Below, piece by piece: positions 33,179 to 44,567 of a stretch of DNA of 64,000 nt (positions are counted from its first letter, which is position 1; each line of letters starts with the position of its first letter). The notes below the pieces were generated by a model. The model had not been told where the DNA came from and did not search any database. It was given only the letters and a program-made list of their open reading frames with translations. A program made the translations under genes and the position numbers. Origin of the DNA: Gracilaria gracilis (lineage: Eukaryota; Rhodophyta; Florideophyceae; Gracilariales; Gracilariaceae); NCBI GenBank assembly GCA_030374805.1, contig JARGSG010000038.1, positions 310,001 through 374,000 of the forward strand, read 5' to 3'.

Positions 33179-34132
33179 TCATTCCAACCCTGCATTCGGA
33201 TCCTGAGTCTCAGTTTCCCTAAATGTCAAGTTGAAGAACTCCAACGGAACACTCTCTCCATTCTCGTACACCCTCCTAGCCCCAAACTGGCTTCCAACCC
33301 CTCCCAGCCTCTTCTCCTCCTGCTCCTCCAGTATGCGCTCCGCCGTTCGAACAGCCGCCGCCGCACTACCAAACCCAACTAGTCGCGCTCCACCCGGCAG
33401 CTGCCGCGGCACACACACCTCCCCATCCTCGTTCACCATCACCCCACCCTTTCGCCTCTTCCTCAGCCGAACTTCCCCAACCTCCCCTCCATCCCCTTCT
33501 CCGCTCCTTCGCCTCACACACCCACGTCCATCACGAGAGCCAGGCGTCACCGGTGACCCTTTCTCCCTTCCCGCCTCCCTCCCAAAGCCTCCTTCTCTCA
33601 CCAGTTCCTTCACCTCCAACAACAAATGGCACGCCTTCTCCGCGTGTCCCACTTGCGCCTCCAACACCTCCACACGACCCCTCAGCTCCATATTCTCCCT
33701 TCTCAGCGTCACCAGCTCCCTCCCAACGCACTCTACAACCCCACTCACATGCCTTCCAGTCCTCATTCCAGCCAACTTCATCCTTTTCCGAATCGTCGAA
33801 ATCAAATCCATTGGCACCCCAATCTCCGACACACTCAGCACCACCCATCCCATCTCACCAACCATCTCAGAAAGCCAGTCGTCCAAGTGCTCCTTCAGAT
33901 CCCCTCCAAGCCTCCTCAACCGTCCCTCCATCTCCGCCGTAAACCTCCTCTCCGGTCCCCCATCCCCTCCACCCCCTCCACGCCCACCTCCCTCTCCATC
34001 CCCACTTCCCTCCTTCTCCCCCATGCAAACCTTGTCCCCACCCTCCTCCTTCCTTCCCGGTGGCGTCTCTGGTACCTCCGTACGGTGAAGCAGAGCCACT
34101 AGCTTCTCGTCCTCGACGTACCCATTCGACAT
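33179..34132 (-). CDS. Coiled-coil protein with Gly-rich linker (copy B gene 6)
   Basis: Counterpart of 27041-27992, from ATG 34132 (MSNGYVEDEKLV) to the same C-terminus (TQDPNAGLE). Same Gly-rich linker, coiled coil (LVTLRRENMELRGRVEVLE), basic KRRKGG block and tail. The two copies differ at only a few residues, the least divergence I noticed among the six genes. The frame is intact, and the opposite strand has long Pro/Ser-rich shadow frames. Function unknown. Confidence 0.55.
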   Translation of the reverse strand: MSNGYVEDEKLVALLHRTEVPETPPGRKEEGGDKVCMGEKEGSGDGEGGGRGGGGGDGGPERRFTAEMEGRLRRLGGDLKEHLDDWLSEMVGEMGWVVLSVSEIGVPMDLISTIRKRMKLAGMRTGRHVSGVVECVGRELVTLRRENMELRGRVEVLEAQVGHAEKACHLLLEVKELVREGGFGREAGREKGSPVTPGSRDGRGCVRRRSGEGDGGEVGEVRLRKRRKGGVMVNEDGEVCVPRQLPGGARLVGFGSAAAAVRTAERILEEQEEKRLGGVGSQFGARRVYENGESVPLEFFNLTFRETETQDPNAGLE

Positions 34133-34699
34133 CGCAGAAACAAACGGCGGTTCACGGTAACGAAGATAGATAAGAAAAAGCGAGATGAACCCAACAGTTG
34201 CAGCACTCCCCCCCACTCCGCACACCCGTGGCACTGTCGGCCACACACCCACTTGCGCCTGCACAACCTTTTGTACCCCATTCACATCCACTCCTATTTC
34301 CCGCCATTCCACACAATTTCCATTTTTTCCCTAGAAATCTCCACATTTTCCCAACCTCGGTCCATACCATATCCCAATGAAACCCCTGATGCACCACCTC
34401 TCAAGTACAAACGGTACCATAAACTCTTACTTTATATGCTTTATTTCACTACATACCTTCTCATAACCACACTTTTCGACCCTACCTCCTCTCCAGCCCT
34501 GCTGCCCATTTCTTTCCATAACCGAATCATACAAATCCCCTTATCCCCTGGAACACTTTTTGCCATGACCAGAACAACAGCCCAGTCGTGTACTTAAAAC
34601 TTTCCCCACTCCTTAGAATGTAGACCACTTTCCTTTCACAGCTACCAGCACCCGACACCTTCCAACAGCCCATACCTTCAATCAAACAAACTCATCGCA

Positions 34700-35530
34700 A
34701 TGAGCTCCCATTCATCTTCCCTCCGTTCTACAATCATCCCAGCTGTCGTCGTAGGTAGAGGCCGTATTGGCACCATGCTTCACAACAATGGTTCCCCTCA
34801 GGACACATTTCTCTCCATCGAATACTTCATTTCCGCAGAGTGCCTTCCCCAAGGTCCAATCTTCTTCTGTGGCAGGAACGACCTTCTCGAAAAAGTAATT
34901 CTATCTTGTCGAGCACCACGAGCAGATGACTTGGCCTTCATCCAGAATGGTCACATTTTTCCCATCCTTTCCCAGCACGGAATTGAGCACTGCACACGAG
35001 CCGCTCTTTACATCGCCGTTCCCACTGTCAGCCCCTCCCCACAGGATGGTGTCACGCCTCTCTCTCCCAATGGTCTAACCACAGCCACCGGAAAGTGGGC
35101 TCTGGCAATAGCTGAACGCCTCTGGACCGCCGGTCTCACTTGCAGTATCGTCGACGAAAACACCTTTTCCAAGTCTTATTACAAAAAGCTCGTTTGGATC
35201 TCTTCCTTCAATCTCGTCGGTTCTTCATTTGGATTTGTTACCATGTATGAAGTGGCTACCAACTACAAAACTATTATCTCAACTATAATGAAGGAGCTTC
35301 TAGGCATAGTCCCCTTCAACACAGGTCTCTCCTTCAATATCCCTTCTACAATGGAATCACTTCTGGAATACGGCAGCAACCTTATTTCCTTCCCAGCCTC
35401 TTTCTCGGAGTATGAATCTAGAAATGATTACTTCTATCTCACCTCCGCAGATGAAAAATTAGCCGGAAGGCAGGATCCTGCCCCTTTCCACACCAACTAT
35501 ATCAATGTTCTTAGACATCACATTCTCTAG
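34700..35530 (+). CDS. Ketopantoate-reductase-like Rossmann protein (copy B gene 5)
   Basis: Intact 276-codon counterpart of 25642-26472 and of exactly the same length. VGRGRIGTM, RADDLAFIQNGH, CTRAALYIAVPTV, NGLTTATGKWALAIAERL and LVWISSFNLVG are all conserved; most changes are conservative. Two copies with the same open length, while genes 3 and 4 around them have collapsed, suggest either later decay of those genes or selection for this one during past transposition. Substrate unknown. Confidence 0.6.
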   Translation: MSSHSSSLRSTIIPAVVVGRGRIGTMLHNNGSPQDTFLSIEYFISAECLPQGPIFFCGRNDLLEKVILSCRAPRADDLAFIQNGHIFPILSQHGIEHCTRAALYIAVPTVSPSPQDGVTPLSPNGLTTATGKWALAIAERLWTAGLTCSIVDENTFSKSYYKKLVWISSFNLVGSSFGFVTMYEVATNYKTIISTIMKELLGIVPFNTGLSFNIPSTMESLLEYGSNLISFPASFSEYESRNDYFYLTSADEKLAGRQDPAPFHTNYINVLRHHIL

Positions 35531-35693
35531 TAATTAGAACAAATTGTAAACCTCGTACTCGTTGCAACTACACACACAACCCGTTTTTGTCCTCCAATTC
35601 TTTTTAAGTTGCCGCTTAAACAAATCACCTGTTCACTTTTTATGTCAAGTCTCTATCACAAACAAACACAACAGTATAAGTGCTATATTATAC

Positions 35694-38600
35694 CTACTCA
35701 TCGTCTTCATCCATTATCATCTGTCCTTCCTCGTAATCCCCATCTGTATTCTCAGCAAAGCCACCTGACATCTCTTCATCTTTCTCTTCGTACTCATCCT
35801 CTCCATCTTCTATATCTTCCATTTCACTCTCTTCCTCCAAACCTTCATCATCGTCCAGCTGGTCGTTTGGGTCTTCTCCTAGCCCAAAGTCCTCATCTAC
35901 AAACTTTGGCCGAAACGCTGGCTCCCTGTGCACCGCGTCAGGGAGCTTGTATCCTTCAGGTACAAAATACATGTGATACCTCAGGCAATTCTCTTTCACC
36001 AACGCATCCATGTACCCAGCTCTCGCATGAAACACATCCCCTCTCCCAATAAACACAGAGTAAGGCGGAACCCTGAACTTCTTCACAACCATTGTACGTG
36101 ATAACCTCCTCAAACTCTTGTCATCCGTCACATACATATTGTGAGACCTCTCACAAACCCATATCATAAATGTACTCCCTCCAGAGGCCATTACAAAGAA
36201 CCCCGGAATATCTCCCTTATCCTTCTCCACATTCGGCAACCCTCGAAAATCAGTGTGCAAAACCTGCCTTGGGCATCCCTCCCCCGTACACAACACACGC
36301 CCTCCGGTCTGCGGCTCATACATCCTTTTCTTAGCCTTGCTATTGTTACAAAGGCGAAGAGCCGATGCAATTTGCCCAAACCTCGCATCCAACAACGCCC
36401 GCTTTCTCACCATCATCACATTCTTCTCATCAGATTCCATGCAGTCGACATTCCCCTTCTTTGTCGTAATATATCGGCCAATTTCCTGCATCCTGTCTCC
36501 AGCATCCTGTCCTTCCCCGGCGTTGATGGTGGGATTCCATTTCGTTCGGTTCTCTTCAAACTTCAAGTCTGGCTGCTCCTTCAAGTCCTTCTGAAAAAAC
36601 TCTAGCAACCCTTCTGTCACATCTTCATCCACCACCACGCCCTTCTTCTTCGCCTCCTCTGACATACCTCCATCAGTTACGAAGTGTTCCAAAACACAGA
36701 AACCCCTCTCCATCAATTCCATTCTCTTCGTCGCAAAGTACTCTCGAGCGAGGTCATCCCTCTCGATCGCCGCCATCCAAAGAGCTTCTTCTTCCCCTCT
36801 CGGCTTTCCCTTCAACGAAAGCTTCACCCCAAGGACTGGTTCTTTCGCACTACCCACCTCCTTGTGCACATCCCGGGCGGCATGCCAGTACACCGCGTGA
36901 TGAACCGCTCTCAAATCCGCCACCCCCAAACATCCCGCCCTGTGCTCTTTTCGCAAATGAATCATCTCCATCCACGGGTGCTGATGTTTCACTGCATTCT
37001 TCCCTCCCGGCCACTCACTCGGTAGCGCATTCACCAGACTCGTCCATAAAATATCCGATCTACCAGCTCACTCACCTGCCTTATTCATCCCTTTCGGTGG
37101 TTTTTCGGGATTCTTATCTTCAAATCCACCCATCGTTCCTTCCTCCACCCCTTCCTTCTCGTCCTGAACGAACCTACTATCGTTCTCACTGCCGCCACTT
37201 TCATCCTCGCTCGACGACACCAAATTTATTTTCTGTTCTTTGAAGAACTTCTTCAATGCCGGCTTCGTCATATTCCTGAATAAAGTAACAACCTCTATTG
37301 GTATACCTCCAGAAGGGGTCTTCACGGTGCTCTTCTTCATCCTCTTCGGAGCAGGTTGGATTTCTACCTCATTCTCATCGTCAGTAAGATCAATTAACCT
37401 CCTCTTCTTTTTATTGCTCCCAGCCTTGCTACCCCAATCCTCTTTCAGCCGGCCCGGAGCAATCTTTTTCCGTGTGCTCCGCCTCAACCCTGATGGCTCT
37501 GCTTCAGGGTCGTCCCCTTGCATGGAAGCTTCCAACAACATGAGAGCATCTTCTGCCTCATTAGGTGCTGCGGTTCACGTACCATCACCTACACCCACGA
37601 CTTCAACCACCTCCTCCCCCACCTCCTTCACCTCCTCTGACGTTTGAAGCGATACTTTGAAAACTTCTTGAAGCTTGTTACCCGCGGTCTTCATCCTTCT
37701 AGACACCATCCGGTCCCATAAACGCCTCGCACCGCCACGTTCTATCTTTGCTGTCCGCATACCCAGATATTCCATCACAGACACATGTTTTCCTCCTGAG
37801 TTGAATACTGTCTGCAATACTTGTTCAACACTAATTTTCTTCTTCTTCCCAGTGAAATTACATAGGTTGTACATACCTATGGCACATTGAAAGAATTGCT
37901 TCCTCATTTCTTCAAAACGACCGGTTCTCGTAGAAGAAGACAACCTCAGTTCCACATGCCATTGCAAGCAACGTACGACAAATCGAAACTGCCCATCGGT
38001 GAGACCCATCAGGAGGTCACTCGAGACATGCGTCAACGTCAGCGCTGGACCCTCCTCACACACCTTCTCAAAGAACTCCAAAAGCCCCTCACATTCCACA
38101 AACTTCAGAGCCAATATCGCGTAACGAGTCAAGTGACGCACGCTGTAGTCTCCGATAGCCTCACTTCTCTTCAAAGCACCAGCTAACAGCCTCGAAGTAA
38201 TGCTCTACACATTCACATGTGACTCGTCCACGAAGTTCTGCACAAAAGATACCGTGCTATGAATTTTGTCTGCAAACGACATCTTCAGCACATTCAAACT
38301 CATCTCGTTCAGAAGATTGCCGAGTCCTAGTACCTCGTTCAATGTCATGGCATTCCCATCCTTTCTTCCCCACAGCACAACATCCAAAGAACGGACTATA
38401 TCCACCCACTTCCCGCCTTCCCCATGCAAGTCTCGTAGCACAAGAATTCGGTGATATCCGTCTATGAGGGTTACGGGCACAACAAATCTCCCATCATTAA
38501 CTATTTCATTCATATCATACTCCCCCAGAAATGCCACAGCAATCGAATCTGCAGACGGAAGCCACCCAAAGTAACGACATTCATCATCGTCACCTCCTTG

Positions 38601-39502
38601 TGTCCCAGATTCACACTTCGAACTGTCTTCTTCGGGATTTCAATCATATCGATATCCATCGTCAACCTGCGCTGAACACAGCCGGCGACGGAAATCTTCT
38701 TGAGAGACAGGGTGTTCTCAACCTCTTCCGACGGAACACTGTCTCCTTCATCGAACAAGTCCTCCTCCGCGTCAGGAAGCGGAGCCTTACTCGTCTGAAA
38801 GACCTCCACACTATCGTCGTCGGAGTCCTCTCTGATGCTGACGCTCGCTCCCACGGGCTTCTTTATCTCTTTAGAAGACTTTTCTCGAGTTTTGGAAGCT
38901 CCCTCAGCAGGTTTCTCGACCTCCAGAGCAACCAATTTCTCAGGCTGAGATGTAGAAGACTTGCCAGCCCCGGACCCTGGAGTAGGACTTTGCGGAATCT
39001 CGATTCGGTCAATCATCGACGTATCCCACGCATACACCCCAGATGAGAACAACTCGCCCAGCGTACTTGGTGGGTCTTCAGTACCTTGAAAACGGTAAGG
39101 GTACTTCGAGCTTCCATGACTTATAATAATCTTCGTCCTCCAGATCACAACCAAGTCTTCTCCTTCTAGGGCAGTCGCGCTTAAAAGATGCCCATGGAGC
39201 GAGCGGCAAAGAGCCTTCCCAGCACCACCGGCGGACCCCACACCCCTCACCTCCGCGGTTCCCACTTTCGCCCTGCTCTTTTCTTTCCCAACCGTCACAA
39301 ACAAATGCACCGCATCGCCGCCTTTCACTACCGGCGTAGCAGCGGGCAAAACCTTCTTCGTCATTGCTCGGGCTGGTGGCATACGCGGCGTAGTGCCTTT
39401 TGCCCTCCCTCTCCCTCGTGTTAGGGGCGGCATTTCTAACACCCCTGCACTTGGGTTCGGTCGTCTTGAATCCCGCCCCCTTTTATGCTTGCGAGGCGGC
39501 AT
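35694..39502 (-). pseudogene. ParB-like and Fe(II)/2OG-oxygenase-like fusion, full length but broken (copy B gene 4)
   Basis: The 5' end is kept: ATG 39502, basic N-terminus (MPPRKHKRGRDSRRP), a Ser/acidic linker, and QRRLTMDIDMIEIP leading to the ParB-like block (LIDGYHRILVLRDL). After a helical middle part and RRSTRKKIAPGR comes the C-terminal domain: RQVLHTDF (HxD), FVMASGGSTFMIWV, VPPYSVFIGRGDVFHARAGY and LRYHMYFV, then an acidic tail. These match the metal (H, D, H) and 2-oxoglutarate (R) positions of the double-stranded beta-helix oxygenases. At least one frameshift (near 38.55 kb) and three stops interrupt it. ParB folds bind or cut DNA or bind CTP; oxygenases of this fold include the TET/JBP base oxidases, but I cannot assign this one to that family. 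Confidence 0.62.
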
Positions 39503-39795
39503 CGCGGTTACACGCGGCTGATAGAATGGAAAAGGTTGTTTCCCACCGTCGAGAACGCTCGCGAGATCGGTTAGCTAGTTGTAACTTTCACTCCCGTTCC
39601 TTTACGTCTACTTCATCACGGATGCGCGTCCGCTCAATATTAGTTTAAACTATACACTATGCCTATTTAAAAATTTTATGGCGTACTCGCGGGACGTTTA
39701 CAAATCTACATCAAGCTACAAACATCTATAGTACACTTGTACAACAATATTTGAGCAATAAAGAAATAAATAAAATTTGTGGCGAACTAATTTCA
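39503..39795. promoter_or_regulatory. Intergenic region upstream of copy B gene 4
   Basis: AT-rich leader between the gene 4 start and the palindrome. A TATTTAAAAATTTTA stretch (about 39663-39677) is a possible core promoter. The equivalent DNA is deleted in copy A. Confidence 0.35.
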
Positions 39796-39879
39796 CTCTG
39801 AGACAGCGGACCGGGGTGTCGTGGCGCTTCATCGGTGCACCGATGAAGCGCCACGACACCCCGGTCCGCTGTCCCAGAG
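39796..39879. repeat. Palindrome of copy B (84 bp)
   Basis: Single copy of the same palindrome family as in copy A and the most regular one: apart from one mismatch near the ends (A/G inside CTCTG.GACAG) the two arms match fully with no loop. It extends to CTCTG/CAGAG at the outer edges. Confidence 0.88.
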
Positions 39880-40020
39880 ACGTTGGTGGTGCCACGTATG
39901 CCAGCACCCCAGTTTCATCACACACGGCGCGTTGACAGCGGGCGAATTTCACCGCTTACGGCTCGTTGGCTGTGCCACGTGTGCCACCGCCGCATCTTCA
40001 TCACTCACGGCGCGTTGGGA

Positions 40021-41312
40021 CAATGGAGTACGCTGTACATGGAGTTCGAAATGGTCTCAGCTACGCGCAGCAGCATGTGATGGTGAACTATGAGAACTTC
40101 AACTTCGTGCAGTCGAGGTACCCGGGGTACCACAGTGTCATTGACCAGGTACCCCCCATGTTTAATGGGGAGACTCTTAAGTGGAAGAGAAAGAAGGAAG
40201 GTGGGGGCTCCGTTTTACAAAAGGTGAGGTCCGAACAGAAACCTCGGGCATTGCTGAAGGAGCTAATCAGTGGGTTTTCCCAGGCTGGGGATATTGTGGT
40301 CGACTTGTTTGCGGGGACGTTTTCGACAGCAATGGCATGCATGGAGTTACAACAGCATCGTAGGTTCATCGGGTGTGAGCCGGACCCTGACTGCTTTGCC
40401 CATGCTAGGCACGCCGCAATTGTTCAATTCGCATTGTGCGTGCGGGAAAATGAGACGGATATCCAGGTAACGCAGGAAGTTCGGAATGCTATGATTAGGG
40501 TGTTGAACTTATTTCCGAAATGGAATGTCCGCCCATCGAGATCATGAAAGGCTCCATCCGCCTACCCCCAGTATCAAAAGTTTCCAACGTACATTGTGGA
40601 CTTTCTTGCGTCAATGTGGCGGGATGAGAGCTTGGTCACGACTGGTAGGCGTAAGGCCCTTCACGAATGGCCTAAAACTTTGCAAGGAAAGATGGGGCTT
40701 CTGGATTGGAATGCCATGTTGGCACTGGAAGCGACCATGTGCGGTTGTCGTATCAGGAAGTCGACGATTCGCCACCCTGGCGCAGGAGTGGGGGTGTTCA
40801 CTACATGGCGATTCATGGAAAATGAAGAGATATGTTACTTCTATGGAACACTGGTGTACCATGACCTAACGAAGAGAAAAGAGGTACACAGGAAATATGG
40901 TGAAGGTTTATTGGGAGCCATTTCCGAACGCTTTCGGAAGTATGCGATGGAGTTTAACGTCCGCGGCGATATATTCCATAACCTCCCAGAAAGAAGACAA
41001 GGAGTAAGTTTAATACCTGTATGGATTGTCCCCGCTCCTTTTTCATTGGGTGGAACGATTAACGATCCCAAATATATGGAAGGTGATAAGAACATTGATG
41101 CAGTTGCGGATGGTGTGACGAAACGAAGGACTGCAAATGTGCGGGTCATTCGAACTCTAAATAGAGGACGCACCCCGCATCAACTACGAGAATACCAAAT
41201 GCTTGCGGTGCGAGCACTTCGGAAACTGGAAGTGGGAGAGGAGTTGTTCGTGGATTATGGAGTAGAGTATAGCTGGGGTATATCGGGAAATCCTATTATA
41301 GTAATCGATTAG
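40021..41312 (+). pseudogene. DNA methyltransferase-SET fusion lacking its N-terminal half (copy B gene 3)
   Basis: Homology to copy A gene 3 begins abruptly at MEYAVHGVRNGL (40024), next to DNA that matches the edge of palindrome 2, so about 1.8 kb with the DPPY catalytic motif is missing. The SAM-binding motif (VDLFAGTFSTAMACMEL, FIGCEPD) and the whole SET-like part (GAGVGVFTTWRFMENEEI, GTINDP, TANVRVI, LEVGEELFVDYG) remain. One in-frame TGA (40545-40547) splits the SAM and SET parts. As a DNA methylase this copy is dead; the 238-codon SET frame from 40596 (no ATG at its start) is open. Confidence 0.7.
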
Positions 41313-41642
41313 AACGTGTAGTAAATTAGCTACATGTAAAACAACACCCTAAACCTCGATAATGAAGTGGCACTTATTCCATTCCAACTTCGCCGTTGAG
41401 CACGAATTAGAAACTAAACACTTTAGCTCAAGTGCAAGATGGAAGTACGTAGATACATAAAAGGTAGTGAAGGGCATCGAATATGATTGCGAAACCTTGT
41501 ACGTTTTTTAACATTATGAGAACCATTCAGAAATGGAGATTTCGGTGTCATTTTTTCGTTTCGGAATCGGGAAATAAAAAACAGCACTCGGTGATTTCCA
41601 CCACACTCCACTCGATTGGGGGTGTGCATTCGATCAGTAACG

Positions 41643-41710
41643 TTCGATCACCGCGAGTGCCAAACACGTCGAGAGCAGAGCAGTTCCGATTCCGGTGACC
41701 TTCGATCACG
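41643..41710. promoter_or_regulatory. Paired near-palindromic sites upstream of copy B gene 2
   Basis: GTTCGATCACC (about 41643-41653) and GGTGACCTTCGATCAC (about 41694-41709) match the pair at 18296-18372 of copy A in position and sequence, the second better than the first. Confidence 0.35.
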
Positions 41711-41769
41711 GTCAGCGGCTAAAACGTCGTGAGCCCAGCGTCAACCGCGAGGAACCGTTCGGATTGTAT

Positions 41770-44451
41770 ATGGTGAAACGTAAGACGAGGGATGTGAATG
41801 CGGAGGAGGTTAGCGGTCGCGCGTCAAAGAGCCGAAGGCGTGGCGAAACCGTAAGTGGCGAAGTTCGCACCGCTCTTAGTACGCGTGCGCCTCGGAGTGG
41901 TTTACGTGGGAAGGGGAGGAAAGGTGCGGCGAGGAGCGACGGTGCGGCGAGGAGCGACGGTGCGGTGAAGAGCGACATTGCGGCGAGGAGCGACGGTGCG
42001 GCGAGGAGAGAAGGTGCGGCGAGGAGCGTCGGGGGCGGAACATCGGAGCGAACGGAGCGAACGGAGCGAACGGTAAGCATTGTAGTGACGAAACCTATTG
42101 CGAACGCACGAGATCAAGAAGTTAGTCCCAAGAAAAGAATAGGAGCGCATCGAGGGTTGCCGAAAAAGATTCTGCGCGGTGGTCGGGAGAGAGATGGTCG
42201 TAGAAGAGGCGCAGAGACTGCGCAAGTTTTAGAGGAGAGCGATAGCGGGGATATGATAGTGAAGGGTAAAGAGCTTCGTACGAGTGTCGAAGGAAGAACG
42301 ATAGCAAGGAGTAGTACCATATTAGGTAGTGGGGGTCTTCGAGGAAGAAAGGGAACTAACGGTGATAAAGTGCCTAAGGCTGGGGTACCCGAAGAGGTGG
42401 AAGGAGAAAGGGAGAGAGTGAGGTGTGGTCACCCGCCGAGGACGCGAAGAGTGGAGAGTTTGGTTGTTCTGACGCCAAATAGAGTGCCAGAGAAGGAAAG
42501 CATTGGTTTCGAGCAAGAGAATGCAAACCGGGAGAAAGAAGGAGTGGGGCGTGTGCGGCCAATGGCAGAACGTGAGACAGGGGAGGGTAGTGAGAGAAGA
42601 ATAGGGAGTGTGGTTCATGGATTGGTGGGTGTTGAAGTTGTGGAAAAGGGGGGAGATAAGCGACGAGAACATGCGGACGGGAGAGTGGTACGACGTAGAG
42701 GTGGTGGATCAACCAAGGAAATTGTCGGAGGGACAGCAGCAGTGGTTGAGAGGGATTTCGAAGGGGAGGACGACGTACAAACAGAACCGCGTCAGGAAGT
42801 GAATGTCGTGGAGACAGCGCCACTAACGATCCAAGGGATGCGTGTAAGACGCAACACCGTTTTACTTCCGAAGGATGTGGGAGACGAAAGTGACGGCGAT
42901 CGTGGAGAAAGCGGACGTAGAATTGGCGGAGATGAATGGAGATCTACAAGGGAACGAGAAGGGATTGAGGAGAACTTAAGCGTATTGCCACGGTCTGCAC
43001 TCGTTCAGAGGGTGAATTCACTGAAGGGACAGTTGGGAAATATGAAGGAATATCACTATACATTGATGGTGAGTTTGAAGCTGACGCAGGAAGACCTGGG
43101 AAGGCTGAGGGAAGAAAATAAATGGCAAAATGTGTTGATCGAAAGTCTTCGGGAGCCAGTGAAGGGGAGAAAGCGAGGTAGTGGAGGAAAGAAGGTGAGA
43201 GGGCGTCGAAAGTATGATATTGGAGTGGAAGAATGTTTTTATAGATTCGCAAGGGCTGTATATGATAGGATTCTTCATTATGCGAAGTTGGAGGCGTTTG
43301 AACTTTGTTTCGACACGGAAAACGTTGGTAGAAGCTGGAAGAACAGGAGTGAGACGGTGGGAGAAAGTAGAGAGGGGAGCATGTTTGTAGTTGCGGAGGA
43401 GGAGATGGTGCCTAGGTTCCCAATTCAGGTTTCATATGAGATGAGGGCGTACACACCATCGACAGAGGGTGGAAGTGATGTGTTGTTGAAGTATGTGGTC
43501 GAGACAGAAATAATGGGAGAGACGTAGGAGACGATAAGAGAAGCAGGGAGGAAACAAGAGTGCGTGGAGAATGTAAGCGCGGACAAGTGTCTGAAGCAGC
43601 GGATGAAGCAGACGATAAGCGATGTGATTGGGGTACGAAAGCGGGCTGCTCGGGAGAGATTATTCTCTTTACTGGGATATGATTTGATTGCGAAGCGGGC
43701 GAAGCCTAGCGAGGGGACGGAACTTGGTGAGGAGTTGAAGAAGCAGATAGACGAGGCTCGCGAGAAGCTTATGGGAAGTGAAGAAGATGGGATGAACAAG
43801 TTGTGTGCATGGAGAATGAGCCGTTTTGGAGATCTTGCGTACTCTGGGTCAACTGTGCATGCTCCACAGTGGAGCTGTGATGATGAAGACAAGTATTTCA
43901 AGAAGGGAATGGCGGTGGCAGTGTTGGAGGAGTACATGGGATACGCAGTGGAGACCAAATTTAATGGGGAAAAGCATTACGTGGATGGGACGGTGATGCA
44001 CCTCGCCAGACTTGATGCGTGGATTGGGTGTGTTGTGAAAACGATGAACGAGGGTGTGGGACGTGGAGGACGAAGGCAGCTCTTGTTTTCTACATTGTAT
44101 GGGAGGTATCTGCCGAGGGCAGTGGAGGGTATATTGAAGGTGCCATGGGAATTGGTGGGGGACGAGCACGGCGAAGAGTTTGAGAACGATGGGTTTCTAG
44201 AGGGGGATCCGAGGTGTGTGTCCGGAAATTCGGAGAGAACTGCGACGGTTGGGCTGTGGATTCCATCGGGGGAGATGGTATATCTAGCGGTGAGGGAGGA
44301 ATACTTTATGGCGAATTTTACGCGGAGACTTGGAGCGGTTCTTGATTGCTACATAGCAGCGTGCCGACCAGAGGAGCCCAGTTTCAGTCTTTTGGATGGG
44401 CACCGGGGAGAGGGCACGGATGGGGCAGAAGGAGGAGCGGGGAGAGGGTAG
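41770..44451 (+). pseudogene. Basic coiled-coil protein, one internal stop (copy B gene 2)
   Basis: From ATG 41770 (MVKRKTRD) the frame runs to a TAG at 43525-43527, where copy A has a Trp codon, and continues to 44451. This gives about 893 codons in total and is the better preserved copy. Parts: basic N-terminus with AARSDG repeats (41923-42030), charged low-complexity middle, coiled coil (LVQRVNSLKGQLG, LTQEDLGRLREEN), and a globular end with EEYMGYAVETKF, LARLDAWIGCVV and LDCYIAACRPE. No family recognised. Gene order (convergent with the transposase, same strand as methyltransferase-SET) is the same as in copy A. Confidence 0.58.
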
Positions 44452-44567
44452 GGTGAATAAGAGTGGGAGGAGTGGAGATAGCTGTGGGATGATGAAGATG
44501 TGGTATATCTTGTTCATCCCATACCTATCTCCAATCTTACCTATGGAAGAGGGTGATAGTGATTGGT

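Noticed and set aside
33231-34088. 285-codon Pro/Ser-rich frame opposite gene 6 of copy B (and its twin at 27083-27940)
   Set aside because: Antisense shadow of a Gly/Glu/Arg-rich coding sequence; the sense frame has the conserved start and coiled coil.
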